Shown: piece after piece, positions 13,499 through 24,520 of the stretch | How the letters are laid out: each line of letters begins with the position of its first letter | Numbering within the stretch: the stretch's first letter is position 1 | Source: Monosporascus cannonballus | Taxonomy: Eukaryota; Ascomycota; Sordariomycetes; Xylariales | Length of the DNA stretch: 64,000 nt | Direction: 5' to 3' | Assembly: GCA_004154925.1 (NCBI GenBank) | Contig: QJNS01000080.1 | Span: forward strand, 124,001-188,000 | Translations under genes and position numbers: made by a program | Notes under the pieces: model-generated | What the model was told of the DNA's origin: nothing | The model's database searches: none | Seen by the model: only the letters and a program-made list of their open reading frames with translations

Positions 13499-14220
13499 AT
13501 GGCTCCCTTCGGCAAGATCTACACCTACCCCGGAAACTACCGTGTGCAACGGGTAAGTCCCACCCAACATCGTAACTTGTTAGCTCCCTCACCGACCGTC
13601 ATAACCAGGCGCAAGTCGTCGCCGCGCTCAACGGCCTCGAAGTCACTGTCGTGGAGGGCTTCAAGATGGGCGAGACGAACAAGAGCCCCGAATTCCTGAG
13701 CAAGTTCCCCATGGGCAAGGTCCCCGCCCTGGAGTGCGCCGACGGGTTCTGCCTCGCTGAGAGCGCCGCCATTGCCCAGTATCTGGCGAGCGCGGGCCCC
13801 AAGGGCTCGCAGCTGCTGGGTGCCGATCCCAAGACCCAGGCGCGCGTCAGCGAGTGGTTGTTCTTCTCGGAGACCGAGCTCTCGTCCAACCTGGTGTCCC
13901 TAGCCTTGATGAGCGTCTTGAAGATGGTGCCGTACGACGAGGGCCGGTACGACACGTGCATGGGAAGCACCGAGCGCGCCTGCAAGCGGATCGAGACCGC
14001 GCTGGCGGGTGGTAAGAAGCACCTGGTCGGCGACGAACTCACGCTTGCGGACATCATGGTTGGTGGAGTCCTCTTCTCGGCTTTTAAGTTCTTCATCGAC
14101 GCCGAGATGCGCAAGGACCTGCCCAACACCGTTGCGTGGATGCAGAACTTGGCCGAGATGAAGGAGTTCAAGGATTTCTTCGGTACCCTAGAGATGTGCG
14201 AAACCCGCGCCAAGGCATGA
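13499..14220 (+). CDS. eEF1B-gamma-type glutathione S-transferase (stand-alone GST domain)
   Basis: Exons 13499-13552 and 13609-14220 with a 56-bp intron (GTAAGT...CAG) give a 221-residue protein. It has the N-terminal GST fold seen in translation elongation factor 1B-gamma but not the C-terminal EF1G domain, so it is a stand-alone GST rather than the full subunit. A thioredoxin-like half (about 1-80) carries VPALE at 56-60 and the Glu-Ser pair at 69-70 that usually contacts the glutathione gamma-glutamyl group. The helical half follows, with LVGDELTLADI, the conserved N-capping/hydrophobic-staple region of the GST C-terminal domain. The first exon (MAPFGKIYTYPGN) fits the family start, and the splice restores the frame exactly. 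The likely role is glutathione conjugation or redox protection, or association with the translation factor; substrate unknown. It converges on the dehydrogenase gene 390 bp downstream. Confidence 0.85.
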
Positions 14221-14609
14221 ATAGTAAAAAACAATGCAGTCATTTCGGGGAAATGCAGTGTGACCCCTTGATGCCTATTAGGCGATACATTTCTGAGCAC
14301 AGGCCGGCTCTTCAGGGTGGAGAAAAGTTGGCTACCTTATGCATCGCTGATTGGCTATGAAAATTGACGTAATTGTCAAAATATTTTTCCAAAGCATGGG
14401 CAAGGTGGTAATCTCGTAGAACATCTTTTGACTCTGCATAATGAGGGCTACGTGCTCACAGTGGACGTGGTAGGTAATGGTCCTTCTCTTATGAACACGG
14501 CTTTTTGGAAGTTTTTTTTCCGTAGTTTGTGCGCTATATATACCGCCCCGGGTACCCTATCTCAGCCAACACTTACTCATCCACCTATTTGCAAAAGTTA
14601 AACTACCCC

Positions 14610-15608
14610 TCAAACGACCTGGAACTTCGGGTGTCCCATTGTCAACCAGTGAGTGATGTTCTCTACCAGGGTTTTCTGGTAGTTCCGATTCGTATCCTCG
14701 CCCACCCAGGCGATGTGAGGAGTCGTAATAAGATTCAGCTCGGCCGCGTCAGAAGCCAATAGAGGGCTGTCTTCCGGACCCGCCGGTTCCTTCGAGTGCA
14801 CATCGACCGCGGCACCGGCGATATTCCTCGCCTTCAGCGCCGCCACCAGCGCATCCTCACTCACAACCCCGGCGCGTGAGACATTGATGACGATGGCGTA
14901 CGACTTCATGGCATTGAATTCCGGCTCGGAGATCAGGTTGAGGGTGTCCGGGTTCTGCGGCAAGCACAAGATGATGACGGACGATTCCCTGATCACTGTA
15001 TCGAAAGGAGTTCGACCCTCAGCTGTGGATTGGCCCTTCCTCCCCGATATTAGGGTCTTCATGCCCAGATTCTTCGCGATCGATTCAATCGCCTTTCCCA
15101 CTGCCCCGTACCCGATAATGCCCACAGTCTCGCTCTGGCAGGTCCTTGGCGGTTTACCATCTGGACCGGCGAGAGACTTGGCAAGACTCTTCCTCTCGAT
15201 CCACTTGCCGGCCCTGACTAGAGAATGGGTGAGCGTCAAGGACCGGCGCGCATCGAAGTACAGCGCGATTGTGTGCTCGGCCACAGCGCGCGCATTACAA
15301 TGCGGCGTGTTGGACACAACGATCCCTCTCGATCGACAAGCCTCCTTATCAACGGAATCGGTACCCGAGGCTACCACGGCGACCATCTTCAGCCGCGGGG
15401 AGACTGCCGCATCCAGGACTGCTGCCCTCAGGGGCAGAATAGAGAGGATGACGATATCGGCGTCCCGTATCCGTTCGGGTATCTGGTCCACCGAAGTCCT
15501 CTCATATTGCCGGACCTCGCACGTATATGGTGCAGGGAGGTTAAAGTCCGGAACCGGAAACAGAGACGTCTCGAACGCCACTATAACGTAATGTGTCCAT
15601 GGCTGCAT
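14610..15608 (-). CDS. D-isomer-specific 2-hydroxyacid dehydrogenase
   Basis: A single exon encoding 332 residues. The ATG at 15608 was chosen because the longer open frame begins with GTG. The dinucleotide-binding glycine motif GYGAVG is at 166-171, and the family catalytic triad is visible: Arg245 (NVSRAGVV), Glu274 (HSKEP) and His298 (TTPHIAW). The VASGTDSVD loop at 79-87 matches the substrate-binding loop. The protein should interconvert a 2-oxoacid and a D-2-hydroxyacid, probably in the cytosol since no targeting peptide is obvious. After the second strand of the Rossmann fold the sequence is ISGRKG, with a basic residue where NAD enzymes usually have an acidic one; this hints at NADPH preference (inference). 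The substrate (glyoxylate, hydroxypyruvate or other) cannot be told. All key residues are present, so the gene looks intact. Confidence 0.88.
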   Translation of the reverse strand: MQPWTHYVIVAFETSLFPVPDFNLPAPYTCEVRQYERTSVDQIPERIRDADIVILSILPLRAAVLDAAVSPRLKMVAVVASGTDSVDKEACRSRGIVVSNTPHCNARAVAEHTIALYFDARRSLTLTHSLVRAGKWIERKSLAKSLAGPDGKPPRTCQSETVGIIGYGAVGKAIESIAKNLGMKTLISGRKGQSTAEGRTPFDTVIRESSVIILCLPQNPDTLNLISEPEFNAMKSYAIVINVSRAGVVSEDALVAALKARNIAGAAVDVHSKEPAGPEDSPLLASDAAELNLITTPHIAWVGEDTNRNYQKTLVENITHWLTMGHPKFQVV

Positions 15609-18100
15609 TGCGCTTCTTTTAGATTCGGTCTCTGAGACTCCTTTTTGTCGCACTAAAAATACACCCCCAGAACTCAGGCTGCTCTACTGTTGAAGAATGT
15701 ACCTATCAAAGGCGAAAGATGCGGTAATGACCTGTTAGTATATTTGAAATTGATATGCTACGTGAAATCTGGGTGGGCTATTGGTTTTATGTCGGAAGCG
15801 GCGGTAGATGTGGGGACAGTCATGCGAAGGGCGCAACAACCTAGGAATGCTTATAACCATTTAAGAAGCTCAAAAAGAACTTCTCGTCCCACTCCATCTC
15901 CGGGCGCCAATACCTGCGTTTTGATAGCTTTTCGTATGTCATAGAAAAGGGCCCCCCTATCAGCTTCAGGGACCAAGGTTGTTCCTCTCCGAAGCTCCAT
16001 ATCAGTGGATCGCCCACAACAAGTGGGATCAACACTTCCTAGCTCCCTACAAGTCAATATACTCTCAAGAGCTGTGTATCTGCTCCCTAGTAAGTGTGAC
16101 ATCGTATTAGTTTTGGACACCCAGTGATAACGTCTTGACTGTTAACACGAATATGAGACATGGCAGGAGAGATGTGCCGATCAGCTATGGTTCGATGATA
16201 GAGAACAGCTAAGTTATGTAATCATGCATGAACTCTGGCTGATATAGGACCTAGTGCGCTGAATGAGAAACAAACAGCCGCTTTTGGGCTAAGTCGCTAT
16301 ATATGCTCAAATTCTTCTGAGGCCTGTAACTTAACTCGAAAGATCTTATTAATGGATTAAACAATACATGAAGCGAGTGGCATCGTTTTTTAGAGGCAGT
16401 TTTCTCTATGTTGCCCTGCCACAGGGCTAGGGTAGAGAGCCACGTGGAGCAAGTTTAACTTTAGTTTTTTACTTCTGGTATGTTTCACCTAAGAGTATTT
16501 TCCTAACATGAAATCTTTGGTTATATTACTGTATTGTCAGCTCTGGGGGTCATCTGGCCAAGGGCGGTTGGATCCGAAGAGGTTGATTTACATAATGTAC
16601 AAGCTCTTAGTATGGGAGTATCATACGTCATGCTCCGATACGGTTCCCCGGTCATCCAGTTGCCGACATATATTGTTCATTCGCGATCTCGTCACCACTC
16701 AACGTCGAGCACCACTCCTTCCGCCCTCGGCCTCCGCCGTCGCTGTCTGATTGTGAAGTGCCAAAAGAATCCAATCACGCAATCCAGCTGCCATATTCCG
16801 CGCAATGGCCTGGATGTCTCCGCTGTTGAAGGGTGGCGAGTATATCTCCATACGTCAGCCGCGCCTGAACCCTTGTACCGTAGTTATATTCGGGATTGCG
16901 CGCGAGGTACCTATGTCTGGCCTTGAGGGTCACGCTCTGCGCTGCGCGCGTTCTCGATGGAGACGTGTCGGCCGATGGACGCATTGGTCCAGCAATGTAT
17001 ACTCAAGCATTTAAGTTGAAATTCCTATAACCATGGACGCAGAGAGGCTCGGTCGTGCAAACAAGTTGAGGCTGGGGCTGTCGCTGCTTCCAACGGCCAT
17101 TAGCTTGTCGAGTAACTCAATTAAGGGGTTGAGATCTACGTTAGAACCAGATCGTCATGATCATGCATGGGGCTCACAGAGCTTGATTGCGGGATCATGG
17201 AGTCTAGACTAGCTGGAAGAGTTGTTCCGACAGACACCTGCACGGGGGTTTCTAACACTTCAGCAAATACTGGCGTGGTAGCTGTGTCGAGCGGCTTACG
17301 CTACAGACAAAGGTATTTTTTATAAAAAAAAATACTAAGGAATAAAATATAGCGAATAGCTGTCATGATTGAATGAATAAGGTCGCCTTAGCTATAGAAG
17401 TCATACTATACTGGTTTCCTTCGGAAGCAACGAGCTCCTGGGCCCCTGCGGGATATCGTGGACCACCAACCTCTTGTTAGAGAAAAGGGTGCAACAGCGG
17501 GGAAGGCAGGGATAAACAGTCTCGCAGGAGGGTAGCAGTAAATAGGTTTGACCAGTAACGCTTGTCCATTCCCAATGTACTGGAGGAAAAGGGCCCTATA
17601 TATAAGAACAAAGCTTTCCCAAGCTCCTCAATCCGGACGTGCTTGGAGAACAGAACAAGCACCAGTGTGTCATCAAACTGCCTCAGAAACTCTCATCTGG
17701 AAGCAAAAGAGTCCGCGAATATATCCCGGATTATATGAACACGCCTTGTGATTAACCTACCACCTGATTGCACGTACAAGATGCTGTTGGGATCAATGCG
17801 ATGCTATGGAAACAGATATTCTACGGTCATAAACCCTCCACAGCACGGCCTTGCAACATCAGCCGCCAAACTAGGCTTTTTCCAAAATGAAAAATGAAAA
17901 ATTTGGTTGGGGGGAGGGGGCTGCAAACCTCATAGTCCAATCTCGGACAAGGGTATTCAAAGTAGGGATGTAATTATGGTGCAGTTCGGTTAATTCAGCA
18001 GATTATAATTATGGACCGTGCCACCCCTGTTAATCAGCACGGCAGAAGTGGAACTGTTGATATTGATATCTCCACTGTTTTGAGTTTCGATTTAGTCGAT
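15609..18100. other. Intergenic region, no confirmed gene
   Basis: About 2.5 kb of near-normal composition between the dehydrogenase and the next AT-rich block. Several open frames of 60-130 codons overlap on both strands without domains. One short minus-strand frame (16699-16851) is listed separately. Toward 17,300-18,100 the sequence becomes progressively richer in A+T. Nothing else is recognisable. Confidence 0.5.
16699..16851 (-). CDS. Possible 50-residue hypothetical ORF (or exon remnant)
   Basis: ATG at 16851, TGA ending at 16699, 50 codons. The translation begins MEIYSPPFNSGDIQ and contains a helical, protein-like stretch (AIARNMAAGLRDWILLALHN) followed by a Gly/Arg tail. The reading frame uses C/G-ending codons as neighbouring genes do, but there is an in-frame stop two codons upstream and no recognised family. 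It may be the last exon or a fossil of a larger gene rather than a complete small gene. Low certainty. Confidence 0.25.
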   Translation of the reverse strand: MEIYSPPFNSGDIQAIARNMAAGLRDWILLALHNQTATAEAEGGRSGARR

Positions 18101-19860
18101 TGATTGAAACGAACGGCTTTAACTCTAATCAGCCCTGTTGCTTTTTGATGTAGCTAAATCGTTACCGTTTTTCGATGATATATGGTATTAAAACTTTTAC
18201 TTAATAAAATATGACGCGTTTCGTAATAAATAAGGGCTTTTCGGCCTGAATACTGATGTATTCGAAAAGGAATCGAAAAACGAATCGAGGGGGTATTAAT
18301 TCGAAAGATAATAATTTATTCGAAAAACAAAGAATATCGAATAATATTTATAAGATAACCTAATTTTTTATACAAAATTAACAGTTAGCGTTAAGGCTTT
18401 TTAGAATTTAAAGTTATCGCGAAAAGATCCATACCTTATTACTAATATAATAGTTGTTTTAATAACGTAACCTCGCCTAAAAAGCCCTTCGAGCTTATCG
18501 ATTATTATATGTACCCGATAGCGCTACGCTAAAACTTTAAAGGTTTCTGTTAATTCTGAACTTTCGCAAATAAGCAAAAACCCGAACCAAGCCGAAAGCA
18601 GCAGTTAGTTATATGGACGTTATTTGTAGACTTCGTATAAGGTAATAATATTTTTCGAATTATATCAGAAATAAATTAACGGAAAATTTAATACCCCAAA
18701 TTATGGAATCAAAAAATGGGGTTATTAAGCCGTAACTAATAGATTAAACGTTTAGGGGATTACCGTAACGAGAAAGCAAAGAAAAGAAATATAATTATTT
18801 TTAAAAAGAATTTTAAGTATAACTTGCGTTAAAAAAAGTAAATAGTTTCGGTTAGAATAAAACTTTTAAGATTTTTACGGTTAAACTTGAAATTAAAAAA
18901 AAATTACCTAAAAGTTAATAATATTTTACATATTAAATTATATGGTAATAATTAACCGTTACTTAAGCCTATTTCGAAATAAAGGCCTTTCGCTATAAAG
19001 CTTTGAAATTCGCTAAATTTTATAAAGCCGTATTCGAGCTTTCCGTTAAGGCTAAAGGCGAATTAATCGTTAGCCTTAAAAGAAAAATTAATATTATTAC
19101 TTATTCCGTTCAAAAAGCATTATAGGCTTTTTCTTTATAGAAATCGACTGCCGACGAGAAAAAGGATAGCTTCGTTAAAAAGGCCGAAGTAAGTTTCGCT
19201 AATAATAACGTTTCGCAGTAAGTACGTTACCATTTTTGCAAGCGCCTTGCTAACGATTTGGAAACGTAGTAAAGAAACAAAAAACTTAAGGAATATAGTT
19301 GTTTACTAGTGAAAAAAGATTTCGAATACGTCGTTAAAGCGCTGATTTGCAGTAAAAAAATAGCTTAAGAAATTAGATTAAATATTAAAATAATTTTCAG
19401 AATTTTTAATAATATTTATATCGATTAATTTAACAATAATATGCTATTTTGCGTTATCTAGGCTTAAGCGCGGAACGATCGTTTCGTTATTATATTTATC
19501 GGTTTGAACGATAATTTAAGGTTTTAATAGTTTTGAAACTTCGAATGTATTAGGGATTTGGATTCCGGAAACCGCGCGCGTAACGACGAAAGAGTTTTTC
19601 ATAATAAAAATAAAGATACTATTAATTACTTAAATATAAAAATTAACGGAAATAATAGAAATGGAACGGATATAGAATTGTAAAAGTGGTAATAAAAATA
19701 TTAAAATAATGAAAATAGCTAAAAAAAATACAAGATTGAAAAAATAACTTTGTTTTTCGAAAAAATCAGTTTTTCCGAATTAACATATTTCGTTGTAATA
19801 TAACATATAATATTATTTAGAATAAGTTAAGTTTCAAAATTATTAAATTCTTATATAAAA
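18101..19860. mobile_element. RIP-degraded repeat of undetermined class
   Basis: An AT-rich block with stops throughout. Residual C is almost all in CpG, and coding-like stretches are still visible in the plus strand (for example KAKGELIVSLKRKINIITYS near 19,050-19,110). It adjoins the Harbinger remnant and may belong to the same composite repeat. I could not assign a superfamily. Confidence 0.5.
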
Positions 19861-19949
19861 TAAATATATTAATATTTTGTAATTTATTAAATAATATTTA
19901 AGTTATTAAAACAAATAAATTAAATACCTTTTCGTACTTACTATATTTA

Positions 19950-21130
19950 AATATTGAATCTTTTTTTTTAGTTACCGTTGCCTTTAATCTTTTTTAAATT
20001 TCTGATACGAATTCTATAATAAGTAAAATTGCGCCGTTTTGCTTTTTTACGTACGAAAAGCTATTTGCTTAATTTTTATCGTTAATATAAATTTTTTATC
20101 AAGTTTTACGAGCTTGTTAAAGTCGATTTCGTCGTAATTTAATAAGAAATTATAAAGGCCAGCCGCAATGTAAATCGCCTTTAATATCGTATTAATATAT
20201 ATCAAAACATCCTTTTTAAAAATCTTAAAAAAAAAAATTTTCTGCCGAAAACTTTTTCGATCGTATTTCGTAATTGCGCATACTTTAAATTATATAATTT
20301 TTTCGGCGTACGTGGCTTTATATTAGCTTACGTTTACTTTTGAAAGTAATATTATATTTCGCGATACGGAATAAGAATTCGTTTACTGATAACGTATCCA
20401 ATATCGCCGAATAAGTATTTATTTTTAAAGATAACGAGGTTATTACGATTAACGGCGCTGTTAAACATTTTGCAGTTATTCGCAAAGCCTTTTTAGCCCA
20501 TTAATACGTAAGTAAACCTTTTATCGAAATCGTAGACGGCTATTATATTCGTTGATAGCTTCTTTTTATAATTCCTTTATACTTATTATTCGAAGGCGTT
20601 GCCTTTGACCCTGACCCTAAAATAAATATTATTAAGCGCTTTTAACATGTCTTTAAACTATAGGAAAAATTTTCCGTTGTTAACGATTTTCCGATAAGGA
20701 CGATTATTAACAGGCCTGATAATAACGCGTGTTAATACTATAAAAGTATTTAGAATTTTATGGAAAGCGCGATAAACGGTATTATTACTCTTTATAAAGC
20801 GATTTGAAACGATTCGAACGAAAAAAACCTTAACTTACGATATGGAAAAAATTTATTATTTTCTTATTAACGGAAATCCGTAATGCTTTTAATTTCGTAT
20901 TTGCTAGTAATTAATTGCGCAACGTATAATAAGTATTTTTTCTTTATTTTCGTAATTTTTCGAAACCGGTTATTAGTCGAATATAAAATCGTAAATATAT
21001 ATTAAAGGCCCGTTAAGTTATTAGTATATATCTAGATACGGCGTTAAATACCGAAATTAGCTGTTATTAAAGTAGCGATAGCAGCGAATTATTTTCCTTA
21101 ACGGTGGCGCGTTTTCTGTATTATTATTAT
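19950..21130 (-). mobile_element. RIP-degraded PIF/Harbinger transposase
   Basis: The minus-strand conceptual translation, allowing stops, shows the DDE nuclease of PIF/Harbinger elements. AVYDFDKRFTYVLMG near 20,540-20,490 is the first Asp block, followed by NKYLFGDIGYV near 20,430-20,390 (second Asp). Then ISKRILIPYRE and a region resembling the usual N-L-R-P-N-KELFNLRH segment are seen, and NTIEKVFGRKF near 20,270-20,240 (catalytic Glu block). The three catalytic residues are still readable, but the frame is destroyed by TAA/TAG stops, so the element is inactive. I found no clear terminal inverted repeats or target-site duplications; the limits given are those of recognisable similarity. 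Confidence 0.75.
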
Positions 21131-21640
21131 AATTTTAAATTACGAAAAGCGTTAAATATTATTATAAAATCGCAAGGCGATAGTTATAAAGGTTTTTATT
21201 TATAGCGTTACTAGGATATATAGCAAAAAAGACGGGTTGGGGCTAGAGCAAAGTTCTTAATCCAATCTATACGTTATTAATTATTCGTTTTTACTGCTCG
21301 AAGCTGTTAAAGTTGAAATAAGAGAAAATTAACATGATGATTAAATATCATTGATCTAAGCTCGCTAAGAAAAACCATTAATTTTCAGCAAAAAATGTAG
21401 AAATTGCTAATGTTAAACAACAAGAACGATTTGCTAATGATGATGTTGATTTCCCACAAATATCGGATGTTGAAGTTAACCGAACTGCATCTATAATTAT
21501 ATGCGCACAGTGCACTTAAACAATAGAATTGAATTTCCTCCGCGGCCTCAGATCTCAATAGCTAGTCCTTCAGATAAGGCGACACCCCGATCAACGCTCT
21601 ACCCCTCCAACGCGCTGCCACTTCCCATATAAAATTAACA
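21131..21640. other. Intervening sequence between AT-rich blocks, no gene seen
   Basis: The first part continues the Harbinger-associated AT-rich DNA. From about 21,230 to 21,635 composition is near normal, and it ends abruptly at about 21,636 where the very AT-rich patch begins. No coding region, RNA gene or repeat is recognisable. Confidence 0.4.
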
Positions 21641-22290
21641 AAATTACATATTTATAACTAATTAACAAAAATAGGTATTAAAAACGGATAACGAAATAAT
21701 AATTAAAACTTTAAAATAAAAAAATATTTGTATTTATAGAAAGAAAATTATATTTATAATTAATAAAATTTAACGTTAACAGTTTTATATATAGATTATA
21801 CAGTAAAATATTAAAATTTAAATAAGTAAATTTACTTATAAATAAATACGTAATAAAAATAAATAAAAATTATTATTTTATTATTTAATTTAAATTCAAT
21901 TAATTCTTTATAAGGTATCAAAATATTATTTATATATACGTATTATTCGTTACTCTATTATTATTTAAAAATATAATATTATTTCTTTATATAAAATATT
22001 TTTTTATTTTTATTTTATTTTTACCTTTTATATTATATTTTTATATTTAATAAAAATATTAAGAATTAAGAATTTTAATTATATAATGTTTATAAATATA
22101 TAATAATATATTAAAAATTTTTCAATATATATAAAATATACAAAAAAACAGAATTTCAAATAAAATAAAATATTCAAAAATATTATATAATTATTATAAT
22201 TTTTTAGTTATACTTAATCGATAAAAGGCTTAAAATTAATAATAGTATTAAAGGCCGCGTATTTTTCTGATTTCTATTTGAATTTTAAAG
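21636..22290. other. Short, very AT-rich patch
   Basis: About 650 bp with abrupt edges and almost no C or G, wedged between normal-composition sequence upstream and the membrane-protein neighbourhood downstream. It contains no ORF and no recognisable element. It is compatible with a solo LTR or MITE erased by RIP, but I see no terminal repeats. Confidence 0.5.
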
Positions 22291-22589
22291 TATTATTGAA
22301 AATATAGCGATTTTGCCGATTTTGTATGGGAAATCGCCGGCGCGTTGAGGGGGTGGGGCGTTGATCGGGGTGCCGCCTTAGATAGAGACGGGGAGAGTAG
22401 CCATTTTTACCCATTGTGTCAGTTAACACTACCAACATAGCGGTTATCAATAGTTGAGTAGTGCGGTCTACTTGTGATTTCACATCACTTCTCTCGTAAA
22501 TCCCATCATACCCCTGGCCATTATTTCTTCGTCATACACCGCAGGTACTCCTATCGAAATCCTCTGGAATGCAACGGGGAGATTATCAA

Positions 22590-23261
22590 TCACACTTGGT
22601 CGTTGGCTGCCCCCCCTCCGACATCCCTATCGTTCCGACCAGAACCAGCAAATCGGGGCCCTGTCTGGACACCCACAGACGAGATGCCTCCAACTCTAGG
22701 CTGTAACTCCTGTAAACTTGGCTTGCGGTTCATAAGAGAGCCCAGTATAACCAGCGTCGCGCAGAAGAGAATGAGGCAAGCGGCAATAGCCAAGCCAGTG
22801 ATTGTGATACCGGCCAATGCAAGACTCGTCTTGCCCAAGCGATCTTGACCAGTGGCCTCGAAACGAACATACCAGCGCCACGCATAGATAACCGTCATGA
22901 TTGCGAACGGGGTAACGACAGCCAAGACGCAAAACTGGATCAAGGGAGAGGACTCCGTCGCCTCAGACTTCCCCCGCTTCGTCGCATCAGAACTTCCTGG
23001 GCGCATTAGGCACGTCACGGCTCTCAATCCGCTGAGCGCGGCTGAAGCGCAGAGGTAGCGAAAAACCCATCGTGCGTGCCGTAAGTCGTCCCCATCCATG
23101 TCGTGCTCTGCGAAGTAAGGAAGAAGCTCACGCTTGGTGAATACAGCGAAATAGATCGCTGGGGCGAATGAGCAGAGTGTGAAGACAGTCGAAATGAAAA
23201 CGAGGACGGTTATAATACTACACGTAGTGATGCCGCCCGAGTTATGGATGCAGGATGCCAT
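22590..23261 (-). CDS. Hypothetical multi-pass membrane protein
   Basis: A single-exon frame of 223 residues. The start is the ATG at 23261, since the frame extends four codons further only to a GTG. Three clear hydrophobic segments are visible: about 13-38 (IITVLVFISTVFTLCSFAPA...), about 120-142 (IQFCVLAVVTPFAIMTVIYA) and about 162-188 (ALAGITITGLAIAACLILFC...). A weaker fourth may lie near 64-84. A conserved-looking acidic loop (EHDMDGDDLRHARW) lies between the first segments. The C-terminus is Gly/Arg/Asn-rich and polar. I do not recognise the family; many fungi carry small orphan integral membrane proteins of this shape. It is transcribed away from the complex I gene, leaving a 1.26 kb gap that must hold both promoters. 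Confidence 0.6.
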   Translation of the reverse strand: MASCIHNSGGITTCSIITVLVFISTVFTLCSFAPAIYFAVFTKRELLPYFAEHDMDGDDLRHARWVFRYLCASAALSGLRAVTCLMRPGSSDATKRGKSEATESSPLIQFCVLAVVTPFAIMTVIYAWRWYVRFEATGQDRLGKTSLALAGITITGLAIAACLILFCATLVILGSLMNRKPSLQELQPRVGGISSVGVQTGPRFAGSGRNDRDVGGGAANDQV

Positions 23262-24520
23262 GGTGCAGTGCACAGCTCAAAAGCGGAAGTTGATATGCGG
23301 AGACGATGGCGGACAAGAATGAAGTTAGCTTCAGGCAGCTAGGATTGCTAAATCGGTCCTCAGCACGCCGGTCTGTCGATGACACGCTTGCTTTCTTGGG
23401 TAAGGTGCGATCAATGTCGACGAAGTTCGCCAGGGAGACTTCTGAAGATCATCCACAGCGGAATACGTGGAATATAAAGGTTCGTAAAGTAAGAGACACG
23501 CTTCTTGGACGGCACGAATATCAAGGGGAGTCTGGCAGTTGGCGAAGTGGGAAGGGGTATTGCTAAGTGGTTGGCATGTGCGTTCTAGATAACCAACATT
23601 GCCATCCATCCTATGAGTGCACATATGTAGATGTGTATATGTCCGAATGTATGAGGTTGCTGAATCCGGGAAATAGGGTCCTTTGGGTGAGTCGCGTTGG
23701 GCTGATTTCTTTGTTCTTCGATCCGTATATGTTGTTTGCTCTAGCGGCACAACATCACCCCAAAGTGACTACCTCCTTGCAGTGTGCGTGATTCCACATT
23801 CTCATATCGGCTGCCTTTACTATATCAAGGCAGATAAGGGATAGCTCTTCATATGTAATCAGATCTACTGGCACGGGGGGATGAGCTGACTCTCGCCTCT
23901 ATTTGCATTTCCCTTCATTGCTTGCTTGCCTCTACATGAGTCGAGCAACGGAATACAATCGAACAAAATATCAGTATTACATACAATTAGACAAAAAAGC
24001 ATACTATCAACCAGTGTGCATCGGACGGGGATAGGTTTGCAGATGATATGATGTGGTATAGGCTGGGTGATAGCCGGACCATTCATTCCATTAACCCGAA
24101 GCACAGAGGCGTAGATACAAGACACGAATTATTACTTGTGGCGATATACTTTGGCCCCAGGAAAACCCAGTACCTGGCACTTCGCATCTTGTCCGGGGTT
24201 ATCACACAAAATATACATACTCCAGCACGGAGACAACCTACTTGAATGCTGTAGATCTGAATGCCGCCGAGCGCTGCCTTCTGGGGGGTTTTTCTGACTG
24301 GCGAGATTCAAATTGTGGGGCAGTAATATTGACTAAGTGTGGCTGTGGTTGTGGCTGTGACGGCGGGGCTTGTTCAGCTCCGGGAAAAGGTGGCGCCGCG
24401 GCTTGATGACGGGCATATTGCACCTGGAGATTCAACCTTCCAACATTCGACTGCCCACTGCGCTTTTCGGGAGACGAGCCGCATTCTGCCATTACTCAAC
24501 CGATAACCCGTACACCGCAA
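23262..24520. other. Divergent intergenic region (membrane protein / complex I 49 kDa)
   Basis: About 1.26 kb between divergently transcribed genes. Short ORFs here (23306-23566, 23331-23750) have no domain and overlap one another. The last 280 bp before the complex I gene are GC-richer and include a GTGGCTGTGGTTGTGGCTGT direct repeat near 24,340-24,360. No defined promoter element can be claimed. Confidence 0.4.

Noticed and set aside
13599..14300. 233-codon minus-strand frame opposite the GST gene
   Set aside because: No domain; overlaps the well-supported GST coding sequence.
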